Positions 52,801-62,912 of a stretch of DNA of 64,000 bases are shown here, in pieces. The DNA is from Antedon mediterranea (taxonomy: Eukaryota; Echinodermata; Crinoidea; Comatulida; Antedonidae), in the NCBI RefSeq assembly GCF_964355755.1, contig NC_092673.1:32557648-32621647 (forward strand), given 5' to 3'. How positions within the stretch are numbered: the stretch's first letter is position 1; the number at the start of each line of letters is the position of its first letter. The notes beneath the pieces are model-generated. The model saw nothing but the letters and a program-made list of their open reading frames with translations. It was not told the origin of the DNA and made no database searches. Made by a program: the position numbers and the translations under genes.

Positions 52801-54214
52801 TATTTACTAATTTCATTTCATATCTTTCTTTATTCTTGAAAACTCATTCAATACATAAGTACTGGTCTCCCATGAGCTCCAGATTTGTGACTTAACTACA
52901 AAATTAAAGCATAATATAATCGATCAGAAATAAAAACAATTTAATATTCATTCATTTTTTTATATAACAAATATTAATAAATATGAAAAATGTTTCCATT
53001 GATATTGTGGCCATTGTCAAGTAAGGGAGGCTCTGTTGAAAATATAAAGGGCAAATACAATCCTGAACAAGATTTTGATTTGCTTTGCAGCATGAGTGGC
53101 ACTATAATATAAAGGGCTATGAAATCCTGTAATTTGTTGTGTAATGGCTATGAGCACTCACTGGCTAAACCCAGGGACCCAGAGTTTATTACTGCCCCTG
53201 AGCAGTGCCCAGAGGAAAAAACAGGCTAAAAACGCCCATTGCCTTTGACGTTGGATGGCCACTTAGGGTTCCTATACCATGGGTCTCAGGTCTCTCTCTA
53301 CCTTACGACACTGCCTGTAACATACACACTTTGGAACCCTTTAAAGTCATCCCAGATATCACTCAGCTGAAAATGATTTTTTTGTTCATGTGATGTCTAA
53401 TAAAATCACATTTTCTATTAAGAGTTTAATAATAACCTTTGTAATTTATTTGTTTTTAGGATGCCGACTACAGTGGATTCACTTCATGGGCAGATCGCAG
53501 GCAAGCAGCCCTCGGTAGAAGAAGCTGAGGCTCAGGCTGTGATGCAAGCAGCAATAGGAGGCATCCAACCACCACGTAAACCCATGTCACTATATGATCT
53601 GCAAGATACACTTAAGGTAGCCTAAAGTGTGTATGCCTTTCGATACTTTTCGGATGAGACTTAAAGATGTTGGTTCTAAACTGTATATTTTCCGTATTTT
53701 CGCCCATACACTGTCAACTCTAAAGAATTCCATGGAATAGAATCTTTTCCATTTTTTCACATGGAAAGCTGGTGGTTGCATACACAATTGTTAGGATTTT
53801 CTAAAAAGTTCACTCTATGGTTAATTTTAAATACTTGTTTATATCACCCTTTATTCTTTGTCTATGCTTTTATAATATTAAATTTTTCCAAGTTGAAGCC
53901 ATGAACCCAAGTATGTCCAATTTGGTCATATTTATGTAATTTTGTGTAATGTGTTTTTTTTGTGTAAATAATGTAATATTTTGGTTTTTTAATACATTTA
54001 TGTTTCTTATTAGACATATAAGAAAATGCTACCATCGCATACTATATACAGCATCAATATGGAACGTATAATAGCTGGATTATGGCATCCAAGTCACGAA
54101 GAATTAGAGCAAGATATTCTACATAGGGAAGAAAAACTGTACAAAGAAGAAATAGAGATAAGTGAAAAATGGTCAGCGCAGTGGAGAACAGATGACCTTA
54201 CCAAAGTGCTATAA
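49830..54214 (+). CDS. TADA1: Transcriptional adapter 1 (TADA1), SAGA complex subunit (nine exons, 354 aa)
   Basis: This is a subunit of the SAGA histone-acetyltransferase coactivator in the nucleus, with a histone-fold region used in the core module. Exons are 49830-49900, 50148-50184, 51057-51111, 51458-51523, 51613-51731, 51983-52192, 52629-52777, 53460-53616 and 54014-54214. All splice sites are GT-AG and phases agree, for 1065 nt in total. The N terminus VSELEKARKQLSSVLGDD and then YWTNMKLWFRQKVTKEEFD match the conserved TADA1 start. HNEFLVAILAKCESL and a basic linker (KKEKEAKPVKKRR) follow. HRFIPIEPLP, GRMFVTAWEFGLD and the C-terminal SHTIYSINMERIIAGLWHPS followed by HEELEQD are characteristic. 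It is slightly longer than human TADA1 (about 335 aa, from memory). It diverges from DDX31 on the other strand. Confidence 0.93.
49901..51056 (+). other. TADA1 introns 1 and 2, with GGCCTA/CTAG-rich patches
   Basis: The introns contain clusters of TAGGCCTA, CTAGCTAG and similar words (50217-50290 and 50478-50520) and a CpG-bearing patch at 50440-50780. No further exon or element was found. Confidence 0.5.
51271..51380. mobile_element. MITE-like element, fourth copy
   Basis: It has the inverted ends aagccctgtctacactatca and atagacagagcttta. The body is tttgacaaaaaaagtgtgat then gtgcccaaatatggtagtga, with the unit atatgcccaaa repeated three times. It lies in TADA1 intron 3. Confidence 0.7.
52200..52312. 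repeat. Short tandem repeat with units of about 36 bp in TADA1 intron 6
   Basis: Agtggtcctcccaaagagg and its variants gtggtcctcttaaagaggta and agtggttctcctgag occur four times in a row. This is a local tandem expansion just after exon 6. Confidence 0.75.
53140..53300 (+). mobile_element. SINE-like element, copy 2
   Basis: Aatggctatgagcactcact followed by ggctaaacccagggacc and gagcagtgcccagagg matches the minus-strand copy at 11565-11745 in the same block order. It lies in TADA1 intron 7. Confidence 0.5.
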
Positions 54215-55357
54215 TAGGTTTGTTTATAACACACCTGATTGTGTTCTTGCAATTTGATTGGTTAATTACGCATCGCATGCCATTTGTTATTAGTTATACC
54301 AGGGAAGAGATACCTAAATGATAAATTAATTGGTTCTAATGCATGTTCAGCTTTTTTTGAACATTTTGATAATTGTTGCCATACTTGGTGTTTGACTGAT
54401 TTCGCGTTCGAAAATCAACATACATTGTGCGTCATTTATAACTGTTCTACTCTGTGTCCAAATTTAGAGCACTGCCTTTTTGAATAGCCTAGCTTTCTGG
54501 CCTAGCCTTCGTCAATGATCTGGGATGGATGCAGTATAGTGCTATGGTAATCATTGGCGTAATAAGTAATCATATTTTTATCCATTACGACGTGAAGAAA
54601 AACTGAATACAAAGTATTAAATTAGTTATGGATTTATTTCCTTAAAATCAACTTTATTCCAGGTGATGAATACAAATTATTAGTGAACAGCCATATATAT
54701 AATAAATTAATTAATTTTCTGAGATGATTGATTTTTTAACAGTGAATATTGAATGAGCTTTAAAGCTCAGGTACAGGCATGAATTTTAAATATAATATTT
54801 GGTTAATTGTACATAAATCAAATATTTGTAACAGAAATCGAGACGAAAAAACATGAATTTCCCTTAATATGGTCAAATACAAAATTTGGCAAAATTCTTC
54901 CATAAAAACCAGGAAGACTTTTTTTCAGTAGTTAGGTAGTTAACCTAATGTAATAACATGTCTGGTGACTCCCTAGACGGTGAAAAAAGATGGTGGATAT
55001 ACGGTGGATAATTTTTGCTATAGCATGAAAATAAAAATCTGAAGTTGAATAAAAATATCAGAAATATAATATTCAAGTTATATTACCTATATTTAGTCAT
55101 CTGATAACATTTTTTACCACACCATTTATTTTTCATAGCTTTTTAAAATGCCTCTCTATTTACAAAATTTGTGTACAAAAGAATAGAGATTTTACTGTGT
55201 AATTTGAACTATCCCCCCACTGATAAGAAAGTGCTTATTTTCAACAAGCTCGTGTAACACAAATAAAATCCCAAAAATTATGAAACATAGGGGAAACTAT
55301 AGATCGATAATTATTGGAATGTATGATCAATAGAAATTTTTTGCACGTACCTGGCCT
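54215..55357. other. Intergenic stretch between TADA1 and the kinase-like locus
   Basis: This holds the TADA1 3'UTR region and AT-rich DNA. A 67-codon frame at 54284-54487 has no domain. No repeat of the families seen elsewhere was recognised. The genes on both sides converge here. Confidence 0.5.
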
Positions 55358-56758
55358 TTAATCAAATTTGACATCTCCAAATCCAAGTGCTGCCTTCTCT
55401 GTACAAACATACTTATGAAGTTTATTTAAAACATCTTCAACGGATGGGCGTTGGCTAGGATCCTCTGCTGTCATATCGCGGCTCAAAATCTGAAGTTCTG
55501 GTAAAAGAATGTGGTCATATAGCTCTTTAAACAAAACTCCCAGGGCGTAGATGTCAGTAGCCGTTGTCTCGACCAAGTCGCCAGTTATGAATTCTGGAGC
55601 AACTTCCGGCCAAATAGTAGAAAATCTTTCTCTTTCCTTCTCCTCCAAGTCTTCTTGGTAAAGTCTTGGTTGTTGTGTAGATGCAAGTGATACGGAACCA
55701 AGATCGATGATTCTTCCACACAGTCGTTCTTTCGTATTTGTCAAAACAATGTTGCGCGATGCAATGTTGTTGTGCAGATATCCGTGATTTTGCAAGACCT
55801 GGATTCCAGCTGTGATGTCATAAGCAATGAGAAGCCATAGTAGTAGAGAATGTTCATTCTTGATGCCTTTGCATTCTTGAAGGTACTCCTGAAGTGAAGC
55901 ATTATGAAAGAAGAGTTCCATATAAATTTATATGCCTAGTGTGTTAACATTATTGACATAATTTCAATAAACATCCACATACAGTACAACTCTTCTTAAC
56001 ATGTTTTCAATCTTCTATCATCTAAAAGTCGTAGTTACTCATGTCTCGGGTCACATTCTATGGTCACCGTATAGGCTATTACATAAGTACTTCTATGAAT
56101 GGATGACTAGTTGGTGACAATAACGCTAGTTGGTCATACCCAGTACCGTTTTCATTTTACGATCATTCTGGAAACCACCTCACGACATAATGTATGCCAT
56201 AAATCTTTGGGAAGAGTACACAATCTGATAATTTTGACAGTATTTTGGCCTCAATAAAACCTTTCCTAATGTAATAATTCTTTTCATAAATAACATTGGG
56301 TTTTTCTCCAGGACAGATGTCGGATCGATGGACTTCACTGCAATCATTTTTGCTGAACCACTTTCTGAAATTTTCAGATGTTCCATTTCCAATAATTATT
56401 TCTTTACTTTTGCATAAGACAGGTTTGATGATATCAGTAAAAGTCGGAAGGTCAAATTATAGCAGTGCTTCTAGGTCCTTCAGTCTGTAATTTACCCCCT
56501 GTTTCCACTGGGCAACTTTTCGGATCAGAGTCATGTATTTACTGATGTCTTCTTCATTTTCAGATTCACTATCTGGTTGAATGGATGATCTACTAGAGCA
56601 GCTAGATACAGATGATGTAGCTTCTGCTGCAGTTACACCTTGGTTCTTGGCAGGAGGCAGGAGTGCGTCACCACATTGACACAACATAGAGGTCATGGTA
56701 CTTGCATCATTGACTTGGCATAATCCGTTGTTCATTGGTGAAGTTGCTGCAGTATCTA
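55358..56758 (-). pseudogene. Protein-kinase-like locus, degenerate or disrupted
   Basis: The minus strand encodes a kinase-like fold in three pieces. The first, 56758-56457, is a Ser/Glu-rich N-terminal segment ending KDLEALL, then TAA. The second continues in the same frame at 56455-56184 with FTDIIKPVLCKSKEII, a loop-like GNGTSEN, and an alpha-C-like RKGFIEAKILSKLSD, and ends at a possible donor. The third, 55921-55358 (187 aa), is a C-lobe starting MELFFHNASLQEYL, with HNNIASRN at 50-57, IIDLGS at 72-76, APE at 108-110, TDIYALGVLFKEL and RPSVEDVLNKL. The HRD aspartate is Asn and the Gly loop is poor, so catalysis is doubtful. TAA stops precede the second and third pieces in frame, and no acceptor rescues the third. 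It could be a pseudogene, a pseudokinase with an unseen exon, or assembly errors. The kinase family is not assigned. Confidence 0.6.
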
Positions 56759-59182
56759 CACTTCACTTTTTAACTGTTTATGCAATTATTTTTAAAAAGC
56801 ATCTTCGTGTGAGGTGCTTGGGTGAGGTGTAATCAAACTATTTATTGTAGTGACTGTCTCGTACACTTTGAAGCAAACTAAAATCATTTGTTACATCATG
56901 AAATATATAGTTACTGCAGTAACTGCAGTAGAATAATTTTGACATGTACTGTATAATGTTGAATGACGTGTTCAAAGTTTGGTAGAAACTGCCAAATTAT
57001 CGAGAGGCTTGTGTCAGCAGGCTGCGGCCTTTTTGGCGTCAGGGTGAACTTTATTTTTCTGTTTTCTACCCATCCTTGGTGAAAAAGAAAGCTGAAAACA
57101 TATATGATAGAATTAAATAAACAATACAACAATTGAAATCTCAATGATGGAAAAATAAACAAAACAATTTTAAATTTATTTGACTTCAAATTCATTGCAA
57201 TTTTATTGAATTGCCTTTAAAAAAAATAAAAAGAAAATCAACACAATATTGTAGATGTGTTTGTAGATATGTCAATCAGGAAAATAATTTCCTATGCAAA
57301 AAATTGGTTGTGCATAGTGTATGTTGAATAACTGTACTATTATAACTATTCTATTGTGTTCAATAAACCTATGACGTACTCTCTCACAAGCTTGCCACTG
57401 AAGCTATTCTGTGCTAATAAGTATAAGTACAAACAAAAAATACAAATATAAAAGTACGACATAGGCTAATTTATAAAAAAAAATAATTAAACAAATTTAA
57501 ATACTAACTAAACTTCTACTACGTAGGCTAATACATAGCCATTAGGCTACTACTAGGCCTATACAAATTTTAACACGACATCTAGGTAGATAAACCTTTT
57601 GAAACCTAGATGATGAACCTAAGGCTAATATTCTAATTTTACCACAATTCAAAATGAATAAAAAACAAAATTGGCTACGATGATTTAAAAAAAACTTATA
57701 TGTATTGCTTACCAATGTTTGGTTGACAAACCGTGCTTTAAGATAAGAAAAACAGGCAATTTAATAGCGTAGTTTGTAAGTACGTGTACGTCTCAACTAA
57801 GCGAATTCGTAAGTATGATTATTTGTTGTGGTGAATTGTTTCACGGGGATACGTGTTTCTATGTACGCGCAATGCGTGCTATCTTCGGGCGCGCAAATCT
57901 TGACGCACCTTTCCTGTATTTCCCACAAAAAAAATGCGCCAAAATAAGGTCCAGCAGCAGCATTATGCCATTATAACGTTTTGATTTTATAAAATCATCT
58001 TAATTTCATCTTAACTTAGTATTAAGTCCATTCCATTAAGTCCAGTCCAAATCCATTCCATACGATCCACAGTACTGGTTTGATAAATTAGTTAGTTTTA
58101 AAATACAAACAGAATTGATGAAATAAACAATATAGGCATAATCATAAACGTTCTTGACAATGCAAGCAAAACGAAAGGTAAAGAATAATTAATTTTAGTA
58201 GACATACATACAATATTTTAATTTACAAAACATATCGTTGTACTTGTAGTTTGATGTTGAAACAAAATTATGTTTAATGTTAAACGAAATTTTATACAAT
58301 TATCCTTTGTCAAAAATTATAAACTTTCTTTATATTCACAGTGATGTACAAGTACAGTGCATGTAATACAAAAAAACAGTTTTTATCGTTTCAATACGAT
58401 CAAATTCATTTTCAACAGTCAAGATGGTACAAATTGTGCTGTTTTAGCTTTTGACGAATTTGGCGTCCCATATTATGCACCGCCACCATCGGCGAGTTAC
58501 ACGTCAACAAAAAATAAAAACATGGTGCTCGCTCTTCTTGTGTAGTTGTTGTAAACATTCCCTAGGTTTGGGATTTTGACGTTGTTTTACAGTAAATAAA
58601 ACAGTTTAATATTTCTACATCAGTAGCTAAGACACAGTAAAATATATATTTGTAATTGCTTGACTGTGTGTAGGCCCAACGATGATGTGATTGTAGGGTA
58701 ACTTGTAGGTAGGGCTAGCCTCCTGCCTAGCTAGCCGCCTGTCACAGTGTCAGTGTGTGAAGACTCACTCAGTCTGACTGTGTCCCCCTGCCTTATATGA
58801 TGCTAAAACCCTGCCTAGCTAGGCTGGTTCTCCTGGCCTACATAGGCTACGGTACCTCTAATTAGGCCTACATTTTTTGCACAACCTTTCTTTAGTTGCA
58901 TTGTATTGTAGGCTAGGAATTGAATAGGCTTCATAATTCATAATGAGTATTTGATGTTTCTTTTCTAGGCTAGTCTAGAATAGAAAGGCGTATGTTATGA
59001 AAATTAACAGAGTAGGTCCTACAGTACAGGTAGGTAGGCCCTTCTTTCAGTACTACCGTTTCTACATCTCTGACTAGACAATTAATATTTACATAAATTT
59101 AATTACAATTTTTTTTTCTATTTGATTTAAATTATAGTAATGCAAGTTATTCTATGTCGTGTTTGACTGTCAATGACAAACA
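56759..59182. other. Intergenic stretch upstream of GORAB
   Basis: It contains a reverse-strand short frame at 57073-57017 starting MGRKQKNKVHPDAKKAAAC, followed by TGA. It could be a first exon, but no donor fits. A CpG-rich patch at about 57770-57930 looks promoter-like. A weak small-gene candidate lies at 58158-58545. TAGGCCTA-type words cluster at 58700-58870. The GORAB promoter and 5'UTR must lie at the right end. Confidence 0.4.
58342..58545 (+). other. Possible small exon, uncertain
   Basis: An open stretch ends CAVLAFDEFGVPYYAPPP, then 21 further residues and TAG. AATAAA-like sequence follows at about 58597. It sits after plausible acceptors (ttcacag at 58341 and ttcaacag near 58418). 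The preceding short frame MQAKRK with a good donor at 58176 does not join in phase. The first acceptor gives an immediate TGA. The residues resemble coding sequence but I recognise no family. Confidence 0.25.
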
Positions 59183-62100
59183 ATGGAGGGTTGGTCAGGC
59201 TTCACAGATGAACAGCTGCAACGGTTGAAAGGCCAAGATGATTGTAGTATGTCAAGCATGTACTTTTAACATTAATACAGTCTCGTTATTTTTCAAGTTG
59301 TAAAGAAAAAGCTGTCTTGTTCTGTTATATTGTTTGTATGCAGTTCAGTTTTGTCTACACTATCAAAATAGTTTGACAAACCAAGTGTGATGTGCCCAAA
59401 TATAGTAGTACAGTGGTGACATCATCATGTCTATATATGGCCACCTCACAAAGTTTAGTAGTTTAGACATAGCTTTAGAGATGAGTTCACACCATAAATG
59501 ATCAAACTATCCTGGAGAAGTGAAATCACTATTTCATTGTTATCATTCCATCAGTCATTGTAAAACTTCTCTTGTGATACTGATAATTCATTGAAGCAAT
59601 TGTACCATTTAAGGGATAAGCTTAAAATCCCTTTTTTAGTGATAAAAGAACAATTCGAAAGAAACTTTAGTCGGTCTACCAACAATACCAGTTTACGACA
59701 AGTTAATTATAATAACATTAAATTATTATTAATAATATTCCATTATTTAATTATATGTCAGTTCTGTAAGAGTAACTACTTTATATTATTTCATAGAAAC
59801 TCTGCCCTATGATAAATTATATATAGATAAAATATGTTTGTAAACTGTAAAAAAGTTAAATACTCACCCCAATTAACTTGTATGTCTTTTTAAATCAGAT
59901 ACACAGAAGCCAACACAAAGAAGAAAAGATCCAAGAAGAAATCCGGCCACGAATAGAAATCGAGCGAGGGAGACATCACACCAGAGACAACAAGCGACTA
60001 ATGAAGATTCAAGCCCACCATTAGACATTAATCAAATGTTATCAGTTCCGAGTGAACGTAAAACAAAACCTAACAACCACAAACAAAGGCAAAGAAATTC
60101 AGAGTTACAAACTGGTAATGAAGCTCCCGTGACTAAGGAGAAGGTTAAAGGTCAGGAAAAGAGCTCAGTTGATAAAGAAAGTGGTAAAAAAGATAAAGAA
60201 GAGGTGAAAGATGAAGTAGAAAATAAAGAGGATGAAGTAAAGACTGTAGAGGTTAATGAAATAGATGAGGCTGAGGGTAAAAGGTAATACAAACCAAAAT
60301 TAAAGTTTAGGCTCAATCATTATCAAAATAACTGTTTTATTTGTTGTGTTTGCCATCGAGAACTGAGGATAAACAGTATATGATTTAGTTGATCGAATAC
60401 TGTAAATTAATTACATAAAAGTACTCACTGCAACATTTCACAAACACTTGATGTTATTGCTAATTACAGTCTGGCTTGATGTCACCTCAGTGTTGGTGAT
60501 GTCACTATGCTTTACTGCGTTGTAGACGTTGTCTTGTTTCTCAGGGTCTGAATAATGTTTTAATATATATGTGGAAGGTTGTGTCTGCCTTCATTTGTTG
60601 TTTTTCTTAATCCACATTGATTATCTAACTTTCGTTACAAACCATATGTTATAATAATGTAATATATAAATGTCATATAAATATATTATACCATTTGAAA
60701 GCGTCATTCTTTGAATTATCAATTTTGATTTACTGTCCTTTTGTTGTGTTTGCAGTCGAGAGCTTACCCAACTGGAACAGATTCAGAAAAAACAGATGGA
60801 AATGGAAGAGGAAAACAGAAAAAAGAAACTAGCATTGACGAAAGCAATAAATGAAAGGTGAGTGTACAGCATAATAAATACAAAATAGAAGTCCATATAC
60901 ATTTATTAATGTTGCTGTTAAAATAATACTTGTTTAATTATAGGCCTACTTTTATTTAAAGTCTTTGAATTTATCATGTGGATCTTTTAGTGGAATTGTT
61001 TTGTGGTTGATTGCTTGTCTTTGGTTCAATCCTGTCCCAGTCACAGGATCTTCCTGCCTTATACAAGCTTCGCTTTTTTTGGAATGTTGCCCCTCTTATT
61101 TTAATCATTTACTGTTAATTTTTATATTCTATGAAAGAGAAGAAAAGAAATAAATGTTACTTTGATTGATTTATTGATTGATTCCTTATAATAAAAAACA
61201 GCGTCACTACCTACAGTAAGCCTCATATGAAACTTGGTATAGAAAACATGGATTTTGTTCATGGTGAGTTATTTTTTCTGTTTATGGTGTTGAATAAAAT
61301 AATAAAAAAAAATATTTGTTTTCATTTTTCACTAGGAAGAAGAGAACGCAAGCAGAAACAAAACAACTTGCATTCATTCAAAGAGAATTAGGAAAGTTAG
61401 AGTCCTTACTTTCAGCGGATGTTAAGATATTGAGAGAGAAGATAGAAACAAGTAGTTTTGAATATAATGCTGCAAGGTATGTATAAATCCTGCCAATATC
61501 ATCCATAACTACCCAGCAGAGAACTAGATTTGCAGGTCTATTTGCTATTTTTTTATTTTATGTCTTTAGGCACATGTGGCTAAGGATTGCCAATAGTAAA
61601 TTAATCATTGTCCTATCAAATAGGCGGTAATCCCCCTGGTACTGGTGCTATTTTGTGAACCAATTCACCGTGGTAACCCCCTACTCTCGAATGATGAACT
61701 GGGTTCTTTAAAGTGCACACGGGTTATGTGTACACTGGACCTACGGTTTATAAGTCCTTATTCGAGAAGACTAGGAGCGAGTCGGCCTTGAACCCACGAT
61801 GCCGATATTGTTGACTCTTTAGGTAAAATGGCGCCCATGACTTAACCGCTCAGCCATTTGACTCACTCGATCAAACAAAAGGATAAGAGACCAGGAGCCC
61901 ACAATTTTAAATGCATGTAACAATTATATATGTACATATCAATGTTAAGTGGGTGTGGTTTAATTGGTTGGAGGGACATTTTAAGGGGTAAAAAAAATTT
62001 ATCTAGATCAGCTCAAAAGTCAAACCCATAAAATCCTTTGAAAATGAATGTAATGCATGAACATTGCCATTTTATTAGTGGAGGTGGTCCAAAAATGAAT

Positions 62101-62912
62101 TCAGCCCAAAAGTTAACTGTCTAATAAACTCATAACTATCATGCATGACTATAAGTCATCTTCTACAGAATGTGTTGAAGGCCATCACATTTTTCTAAGT
62201 TAACTATGTTGCAGACACCAAGATTCCAAGGACACTATACCCACCGATACATTATTAGAAATAATTTTTTTTATAACAATTATTATGTTTGTTTCTTGAC
62301 AGGAAACGGTACGAAAAAGCTGAGAATGAATTTGTTGCCGCTAAACTTCATCTGCATAAAGTGACAGAACATAAAGAAGCGTTAACCGAACACCTTTACA
62401 CAATAATTCAAGAAAACGAAAACAGAAAAGCGAACAAATTGGCAGAACTTATGGAAAAGTTAAATGTCGAAAACATGAATGAGTTTATTGATGAGGCAGA
62501 GAAAGAGATGGAACGTCAACAAAACAGCCAATCAAAAGAGATAGAACGACAACCAATCAGCCAATCAAAAGAGATGGAACATCAACCTACCAGCCAATCA
62601 AAAGAAATAGATTCTCATCCAATCAGCCCAACGCTAAAGACTGCTCTATCACTATCCAATGGTCAACAAAGCAGTATAAAAATTGATGACAATTTAGGGA
62701 ATGTTACTTTAAATAGTGAACCGTCTTCAAAAGACGGTGTTGAGAATTTAGTAGTTTCACCAAATATATCTCAATTTAATTCAAATCCTCATGGGCTAGA
62801 GACTATAGCTGAAGTAGACTCGGAATCACCAATAGGTGTCGATGGAGCTACTACAAATGTGAATGAACTAAAAGCACACGATCAAGAAAATATCCAATCA
62901 GTTGAAGCATAA
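59183..62912 (+). CDS. GORAB: RAB6-interacting golgin GORAB (five exons, 433 aa)
   Basis: This is a coiled-coil golgin of the trans-Golgi that binds RAB6 and acts in COPI traffic. Exons are 59183-59246, 59899-60283, 60756-60857, 61336-61476 and 62303-62912, all GT-AG with consistent phases, for 1302 nt. The N-terminal EGWSGFTDEQLQRLKG matches the GORAB start (GW-GF--E-L-RLK). A disordered, Lys/Glu-rich segment follows to about residue 150. A long coiled coil covers about 150-280 and includes LTKAINERKKRTQAETKQL, LSADVKILREKIETSSFEYN, KRYEKAENEFVAAKLHLHK and EALTEHLYTIIQENENRKA, the most conserved part of the family. The C-terminal tail carries an 11-residue repeat (IERQPISQSKE and variants, three to four copies) and is low complexity. 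It is somewhat longer than the human protein (about 370-394 aa, from memory). Confidence 0.93.
59343..59476. mobile_element. MITE-like element, fifth copy
   Basis: It starts gttttgtctacactatcaaa, contains aagtgtgatgtgcccaaata and gacatcatcatgtctatata, and ends aagtttagtagtttagacat then agcttta. It lies in GORAB intron 1, in the same orientation as the copies at 9141 and 51271. Confidence 0.7.
60960..61192 (+). mobile_element. Probable LINE 3' end with (ATTG)n terminus
   Basis: Tggatcttttagtggaattg and ttggttcaatcctgtcccag lead to ataaatgttactttgattga then ttgattgatt. This resembles a LINE 3'UTR ending in a 4-bp simple repeat. It lies in GORAB intron 3. The 62-codon open frame over it is probably incidental. 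Confidence 0.4.
61202..61263 (+). other. Exon-like 62-bp cassette in GORAB intron 3
   Basis: It is flanked by aaaacag on the left and gtgagtt on the right. It reads open in the phase expected after exon 3 (VTTYSKPHMKLGIENMDFVH). Its length is not a multiple of three, so inclusion would shift the frame of exon 4. It could be a cryptic or poison exon. Confidence 0.3.
61545..61880 (-). mobile_element. tRNA-derived SINE, copy 2
   Basis: On the minus strand the head gagtcaaatggctgagcggt then taag (A box tggctgagcgg) is followed by gggcgccattttac, aacaatatcggcatc and the B-box-like gggttcaaggcc. The body shares gcactttaaagaacccagtt with the copy at 33150-33400. It is the longer of the two copies and lies in GORAB intron 4. 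Confidence 0.75.

Noticed and set aside
58342-58344. In-frame TGA read as selenocysteine in the small candidate gene
   Set aside because: No selenoprotein family resemblance and no visible SECIS-like structure. A wrong splice choice is simpler.
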